A DNA stretch of 64,000 nucleotides from Echeneis naucrates (Eukaryota > Chordata > Actinopteri > Carangiformes > Echeneidae), in contig NC_042526.1 in NCBI RefSeq assembly GCF_900963305.1, positions 16,745,001 through 16,809,000 of the forward strand, given 5' to 3'. The notes beneath the pieces were generated by a model, which made no database searches, was not told where the DNA came from, and was given only the letters and a program-made list of their open reading frames with translations. Positions 57,715 to 64,000 of this stretch are shown in pieces. Each line of letters starts with the position of its first letter. Within the stretch, counting starts at the first letter, position 1. The position numbers were made by a program, and so were the translations under genes.

Positions 57715-58400
57715 GACTTTGATGTCCTCTGAATTAATGAGAAAAAAATGTGTTTGTAGAAGAGTGTATATTTTCCTACATGCAACAAAGCAACAACACT
57801 GTTTGCGTTACAGTTAGCTAAGGTTAATATGCATGAAGACCCATGCTCCCTAATCAGTTGCTCAATTTTGAATGTCCATCTATTGCACCATTTATTTTTG
57901 TGGAAAGAGTTAAAATATCAATGCTGCTTAAAGACCAGATTCAGATTAGAGAACCCTTTACATATTAATGAAAGAAAAAAAAGTCTCCACCAGGCCAATG
58001 TTACACTTATACTACAATAACATGAGCATGATAAAATAATAATCTCTAGATTTTTGAATACAATCACAATAAAGGCTTCACAAATTTGAAACAAGATTTA
58101 CATATAGTGGTTTCTGAGCTAGATATAAGCTGATGCTGTTTATAGGTGAAGCAGCACAGAAATCGGCGTTTGCTTGGCTTTTACAAAAATTACACAGCCT
58201 GTATTTTACACACTCGTACGCTTCTCTGCGCATGGAAGATTTTTGTATGTCTAGTTTGTAGATGAATCTGCCCTGATCTCATGGAGGTCGATGCTAACAG
58301 CACACATTGCTCTGCGATTAGACACGTCACCCCTCAGGCTAGCTGTCAGCGGCTAACACAAGATACACAAGATCTCTCCATTACGATTCACAGCACCTAC

Positions 58401-58455
58401 CTGCTTTTGTTCTGACAGGAGAGCAGGTTATGTTTCACTCACACTGCCTATAAAC
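58401..58455 (-). promoter_or_regulatory. dnajb9: dnajb9 untranslated exon 1
   Basis: On the minus strand AAAAGCAG|GTAGGTG is a clear donor after 58401, and the matching acceptor is at 57729. The 5' end is not defined. No CCAAT-N9-CCACG ERSE was found nearby. A minus-strand TGACGTG (UPRE-like) is at 58329-58323, inside the intron. Confidence 0.5.
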
Positions 58456-58474
58456 GGTTTAACCAACGTTCACC

Positions 58475-58612
58475 ATGACAGCTTCAGCGGTGAGTATTAT
58501 CGGGGGATGGCTGTTAGCATCAGCATCCTTTCTTTTACTTCTTCTCATTTGGTGTAAGAGGACAAGCAGCCTGCATGGCACGTGTCTGCCCTCTGTTGGT
58601 AAATACACTTGA
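58475..58612 (+). CDS. Candidate small single-pass membrane protein ORF
   Basis: A 45-codon ORF starts with a good Kozak context (CACCATGA). Residues about 8-27 are a strong hydrophobic helix (SIIGGWLLASASFLLLLLIW) followed by CKR, as in a type I-like or tail-oriented micropeptide. It lies divergently from dnajb9, about 20 bases beyond its likely start, and about 970 bases before the pnpla8 start codon. A strong donor, GCG|GTGAGT, sits inside it after codon 5, so the ATG may instead belong to a spliced 5' exon. I do not recognise a family. Confidence 0.3.
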   Translation: MTASAVSIIGGWLLASASFLLLLLIWCKRTSSLHGTCLPSVGKYT

Positions 58613-58939
58613 CACGCCCACCGTTAATGACCGATTGTAACCCCTCATGTTGATGAAGGTGTCACAGCATTTATTAGGTTCACATCTTTAAAACTGGTGC
58701 CATCAAATAAATACATTAATGGCACATTCACGGAGCTTGTAATAGTAAATTATTTTAAATTGAGAGGTGTTGATTATATATATGCAGATGATTCATAGCG
58801 CTTTATTTGCTTATTTCTGAGTCCAGCGTGGGAATCAATGTTTGCCTTTGAACGTCGACCCCGCCCGGCCGCCGTATAGTCGGTGAACTCGGGTGATAAA
58901 ATAAGCTGACCCGGGCTGCGGTGGTGAGAATTCCACCGA

Positions 58940-59166
58940 CCAATCAACAGGCTCCCTGGAAAGGGCCAAGTGATGTACAGCCAATAGCCGAGAACAAGGG
59001 TCACGTGATCATTGTTTTTCTTTTGACTGACGTCGTCCAGTCACTGTGGTAATAAACTGTCTCTTCTCTTAAACATGCCTTTTAGCTTCGAGGACTTTAC
59101 GACTCGCTGAGAGAGTTACACGGTTCTTAGCTTTCACGAAACGACGCCATTTAAAAGGCCGACAAG
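58940..59166 (+). promoter_or_regulatory. pnpla8: pnpla8 promoter and untranslated exon 1
   Basis: CCAAT boxes at 58940-58944 and 58981-58985, an E-box GTCACGTGAT at 59000-59009 (nine of ten bases of the TFEB/CLEAR motif) and a CRE-like TGACGTC at 59028-59034. An untranslated exon probably ends at 59166 (GACAAG|GTTTGT). The next exon begins at 59394 after CATCACCAG. No TATA box, as expected for a housekeeping promoter. Confidence 0.5.
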
Positions 59167-59446
59167 GTTTGTTATGTTTTCTTGTGGCCTGTGCGAACGC
59201 TGGCGAGCCAGCTAGCTGCGGCACCGTGTTGTCGCAGCTAGCTGACTCGGTGCTGCCGTAGAAGTGTGATAGGCTGCTCCGATCCAAACAGATCTTAAAC
59301 GTCAGGAGGGGTGAACCCTTTCACGTCTCGTTTTCATCTCATCTGTTTTCTTTCTTGCATGTTAATATCACTTTTTTGTTCGTCCATCACCAGGCTAATG
59401 GAAAAGGGGAGCATAGACCCAATATTTTTCGGCATGAACTGAAAGA

Positions 59447-62400
59447 ATGAACCGTAGATGGGCTCCAAATATATGGGGGAAAGTAAGCAGAGCGTTTCTC
59501 TTAGGACAGACACATGCTCGCAAGGCGGCAGCATCACTTCCCTTGTCTGGGACCTCTCACTTTAGGGTTCATGCACAACTGTTTGGATGCTACAAGGCTG
59601 GCTGTCTCCACCACCCGAGGAGCAGGGGTCGGAAGGGATGGCTCCCTAAAGCTAACCAGGTCAGACAAAGGCTTGGACTTCACACCAGCAGCCTGTATTT
59701 GAACGCTTCAGCCTCTCGTTGGTCTGCTGGTCTGAGCCAACACATGTCACGGGTCAGGAGCACACTGGACACAGTTTCTAAAGCTGTGAGTGGGACACAT
59801 ATGGAACTCCTCTCTAAAATTGCCAGGCTTAAACCTAATGCTTTAAAAGGTTTGAATAAGGCAGAGGTCACTGTTGAGTCAACACCAAAAGTTGAGGATA
59901 GTGCACTCACATCTAACCCTGGTACTGCTCCTGCTGCTCCTCCGTTTACATCTACTGCACCCACACCTACAATAAACCCATCAACTGCCAGTCCTCCTGT
60001 TCCTAGTTCAGCTGGTACATTTGATGCCCCTGCAGTTCCCTCAACTCAGTTTCACGAGTCTCTGCAAGCGAATGCCACAGCCACAGTTCTGGCTGTGCGT
60101 GAACTCAAGGAGAAAAGATTCAAGAGTGTTGTTCCTGTCAAATCCAGTAGTGAAAAGACAGAAGAGGAGCTGAAATCGTCCACAAACGACACAGAGAGCA
60201 CAACTTACAAACAAACCACTGCACTTTTCCATCCCAGCACATTTTCAGTCAGTTTGGATGAGACTTACAACTACCTAGCCCATCACATCAACTCATACTT
60301 TGGCAGCAGTACAAAGGCTCAGGACAAGAGAGAGGACAATGTTGGCTCTTTTCCTGCTTCCTCTCAGAACAACAAACAAACTAATGACCTCAAGTCAGTG
60401 TCTGATAAAAGGGATTCTACTGCCCCAGTTACACCTTCTTCCTCTAAAAAGGGTTTAGGACGCTACCTGTCCTACTCAACTCCCACTGTGCAGGCCTTTG
60501 TTGGGAGCTACATTGCTCCACTGGTCCCCAAGTTCAGGACAGGGGATTCCAAGTCTGCCAAAGTGGAAGAGAAGAAGCTGGAAGAAGCGGCAGTGAGACA
60601 AGTCGAGGCCACAATTGGTAAGGAGCAGAAGGCTGCAGAGGAGAAAGCAAAGAAACTCCTACTCCAAAGGGAAAAGGTAATTCTGCAATGATGCACTCTC
60701 ATTTATATAAATAATCTTTATTTGTATAGATTTTAATTTAAGAATTATGTGCCATGAAGTTCAGTTTCAAACTTTATGTAAACATTTACTGTTTGTAGTG
60801 CAAACACTGACTCTAACTACAGATGATGGATCATCAGATGTTTCTGAGTATCTGTTATACTGTGGCAGGGGTTGCCACTCTATATGTCTAACGATAGTGT
60901 AGTGTACTGATGTGCTCTGAAAGTTCTGGGAATCTGTTTTTAAAAATAACCCACTGGATGATATAGGGAACGAGGACACAGAAGGTATGTAGTTTGTAGG
61001 TCAACCCATACTGTGCAAACACACTTGGCGTTCAGTTTATGCAGAGGATGGGTTGAGTATTTTGAAACAGGATCTAATAGGTGAGTTAGCAGATAGCGAA
61101 AACCCTGCATGACCTACATCCATTAGCTGTTGACGACAGTACCAGTGAGTGGACAGATGATGATGCACTGCTGTTGTTACATTTAATCCAGTGGTCAGAC
61201 ATGACATGTGTAGCATCTAGGTCACAAAAACCCCTTACTGGTACAGAACAGGCATACACTATGTCTGCTGGCAGCATGATAACAACTGCCGAGTAGCACT
61301 TTTGTTTCTTTTATCATCTCCACACTGAATTATGACACTTATGCTAAAACAGAGTCACCCACATAAGGGATCTCAAATATCATTCATCATTACTAGATTA
61401 CTTTAAGATTGAATGAGTTATATAGTAATATTTTATATCAAAATATTGAATGGATCATTCCACCTTAATGGGTGCTTAAAATTGTGTTATCTGGCCCATG
61501 GACTAAGGGAAACAAGCAAACAACAAACTCACAACAGTCCTAATAAGGAAGTAAAGAAAGAATATTACATACCATGCTTTGTGTCTTAGTGCAACATTTA
61601 GATGTGCACAATTAAATGTTTTAGTTTGCTCTGCATGTCTTCAGAAGAAAGAAATTGAAAAATTACTGTGTCATTTTGGAAATAATTTTTTTAGTCGTTA
61701 TTTTTAACTGCCCCACACAACTTCCCAGACAATTAGATCTAACTTTTGTTCTTCTTATAGATCATTGCCAGGGTGAGTGTGGACAATCGGACTCGAGCTC
61801 TGGTTCAGGCTCTGCACAGGGCCTCAGATGTAAGGGTCTACATCAATAGGGTGGAGGACCTCAGTTACCATCTCTTGGAGTTTCCAGAGACGCGCGGTGT
61901 TGCTGTCAAGGTGAGACGTTTGGACAGATTGTTTTTACCCAGAAAGCATCTTGATACTTTGTCAGCAAAGTGTCTGATGTTGCTTTGCATGTCAGAAGCT
62001 TCCCCTTTTATGTTTGCCACTAGGTCATGCTGTAAAGACAGTTTACAGCAGGAGTTTTGTGTGCATACATTATGATCTTATATCTGGCATGAATAGGTAA
62101 ACGGCTGTATAATGTGAAAAAATGCAGATGATGGCCTAATGTTTGTGCTCAGAAATTTTCCCACACCAGGCAAAATGTCAGTTTTTCAGCTGTGGCAACT
62201 GCTTACAGGCTACTCTCCTTTTATGTTCAGAGCAACCACATCCATACTCCATATGGCTATATTTATTTATGACCTAGCTTTATCTAGGATGGCATTATGA
62301 TTGGAGAGGAATAGAGGGCTTCCCCTCCCAACAGATCATCAAAAAAGAATGCTCTCTTTTCCCATTCCATTGATGCAGAAGAAGAGATCTTCCACTCATT

Positions 62401-63518
62401 CAGGAAAACATAAAAAGAGTTATATGTCAAAAAGGTCATTAAAAAGATTGACACACCATTTAGTTCTTGCCTCTTCCCTTTAACCTCCAATTCAAATAAT
62501 TCAGTCCTCAGGAGAGTGGGAAGCTCGTCCACTGGTTTTATTAAGAAATGACAGAATGTAAATGGTAAGTGCATAAGGTAACTGTTATTCTGGTGCACTG
62601 GTCTATTAACTGTGACCTTTTCAAATGGTACCAGCATCCCACAACTGATCTGTTAGCCAGTCAGTCTGATTACAGGATGACTTGCCAAACAGTAGACTCT
62701 CCATTGTCCACCCAGAGGCAGTGGGATTGTCCTCTTATTCAGAGCTCATTGTCTGTTTGTGTCCTTCCTTGTCCACCTGAAAAGAAAGATGAATGATGTT
62801 AATATAACTGCATATAAAACATATTGTTTTCTACTTGGGAAGTGCTAACATTACATGATTTAGTTAATCTAGCCCAATCAACAAGTAAATTTGTTAGGCC
62901 ACTTCTGCTTCGACCTCATCGCAATGGATTAACAGTGTTCTTTATATACCTATCTGACTCTGATGGTATGTTTATGTGTTCCTCAGGAGAAGGTTATCCC
63001 TTGCCTCCTGCGACTGAAGCAGGCGAATGACCCAGGCCTGAGGGCAGCAGTTAGAGAAGCCCTTGCTCTGGTGGGCTACCATAAACCTGTTAAAGGCCGT
63101 GGCATACGGATCCTTTCCATAGATGGAGGAGGTTTAAGGTACAGCTTAATTCTTCTTTGACTTCTTTACTATGCAATTCGCAAATATCAAGTCGCTTCCA
63201 CTCAAGTGGAAAAAATAGGGTTTCCTGCAGCCAATATGGCAATAAATTCACTGGTTGTATTTGCACTTTCAGTAAGTGAAGTAAATTCCATGTTGAGAAT
63301 TTGTCTTTATTCATATAGTTTAAAATTGATGTGCACCCACTCTGTGTAGCCAGTATGTTTGCAGAGGCTTTCATCTTATGTCTGTGTGTATGTGTATATA
63401 TATGTTTGACTTTGTGTTTTCAGGGGACTTCTTGCACTTAAGACTTTACAAAAGCTGGAAGTCCTGACTGGCAAACCCATTTACAAGCTGTTTGATTATA
63501 TTTGTGGTGTCAGCACAG
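59447..63518 (+). CDS. pnpla8: Calcium-independent phospholipase A2-gamma, 5' part
   Basis: Patatin-like phospholipase of mitochondria and peroxisomes that releases fatty acids from membrane phospholipids such as cardiolipin. Exons in the window: 59447-60676 (exon start 59394), 61761-61910, 62987-63138 and 63424-63518; the gene continues past the right edge. The first 410 residues are one exon with a basic, Arg-rich N-terminus (MNRRWAPNIWGKVSRAF), likely a mitochondrial targeting signal, then a long Ser/Thr/Pro-rich linker. From IIARVSVDNRTRALVQAL onward it follows human PNPLA8 closely. SIDGGGLRG is the oxyanion glycine motif, and GVSTG gives the catalytic Ser at about residue 541. The catalytic Asp lies outside the window. 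Linker and N-terminus are much less conserved than the lipase domain. Confidence 0.95.
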
Positions 63519-64000
63519 GTATGTTGTCCTCCTGCCCTATTTCTGTATCTGTGCGCCTGCATGTGTATGGATTATCAGAGTAGACTGGCAGCACTGATCA
63601 CATCATGACCCATTTCTTGCTCTGCTTTTCTTTCAACCTCAATTTGAATGGCTTACTAAAAAAGCAGCTAACAAATCAGTTTAGGTCATGGTAAAGGTGC
63701 TATTAATTGTTATATAATTTATAAAGATACAATATTAAGATTTTTTTCCTTTTAGTCTCAGTAATTGTCAACAAATACATTTTTTCCTTCTAAGTAAAGT
63801 AACCTCAAGGTGGAGCTGTGGACCATTGTGCTATCCATGTGCCAATTTTGTGTTTCCTTGTCACAGCAGATTGAAAAACTGCATTTTATTTGCAGCTCAA
63901 AATACACGTTAATCAGCAGCAGAAGTTTATGTTTGCGCTTTCTTCCAGTTGTCTCAGTCTTAATCTTCACCATTTGGAGGTGCTTCATTTTCAGATTTAG
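63519..64000 (+). other. pnpla8: pnpla8 intron at the right edge
   Basis: After the donor ACAG|GTATGT at 63519 no further pnpla8 exon is recognisable before the window ends. Confidence 0.7.

Overview
This window is nuclear DNA from a ray-finned fish, probably a teleost. Genes are split by short introns with GT-AG borders, intergenic DNA is AT-rich, teleost-type repeats are present (a hAT-like element, an L2-type LINE tail, a tRNA-derived SINE), and every recognisable gene is a vertebrate gene. No bacterial, viral or CRISPR sequence was seen. Gene order, left to right: three tandem troponin I genes on + (75-541 partial, 3822-5276, 6906-8732); bpgm on + (11197-12458); a long region without a confirmed gene that holds a possible early promoter (14518-14589), a decayed coding-like stretch, a hAT element (19661-20508) and a SINE; caldesmon cald1 on + (22758-38109); a troponin T gene on + (40926-43917); dnm1l/Drp1 on - (44785-54396); dnajb9/ERdj4 on - (56803-57714); and the 5' part of pnpla8 on + (59447 to beyond the right edge). 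For every complete gene I traced a full chain of coding exons whose summed length is a multiple of three: troponin I copy 2 (180 aa), copy 3 (181 aa), bpgm (258 aa), cald1 (769 aa), troponin T (246 aa), dnm1l (721 aa, or 731 with a cassette exon) and dnajb9 (211 aa). The left half is a contractile and thin-filament block. Troponin I and T regulate striated muscle thin filaments; caldesmon does a related actin-linked job in smooth muscle and non-muscle cells. The troponin I copies look slow/cardiac-like rather than fast-skeletal, and the troponin T looks cardiac-like but ends in GARLR instead of the usual GRWK. In human, LSP1 lies between TNNI2 and TNNT3, LAD1 lies between TNNI1 and TNNT2, and CALD1 sits beside BPGM with no troponins. 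This window, with TnI, BPGM, CALD1 and TnT together, therefore looks like the fourth whole-genome-duplication copy of the troponin locus, lost from amniotes (the TNNI4/TNNI5 and TNNT4 classes proposed in recent literature, as I remember it). The right half is organelle biology: mitochondrial fission (dnm1l), ER chaperoning (dnajb9) and mitochondrial/peroxisomal phospholipase (pnpla8). The dnajb9-pnpla8 pair is also neighbouring on human 7q31. Points worth most attention: the fourth-locus reading, a troponin I copy lacking a GT donor where its paralogue has one, the altered troponin T C-terminus, a 16-residue tandem repeat in caldesmon, a predicted Drp1 cassette exon, and a small membrane-protein ORF between dnajb9 and pnpla8. 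All exon borders are read by eye from splice signals and family homology.
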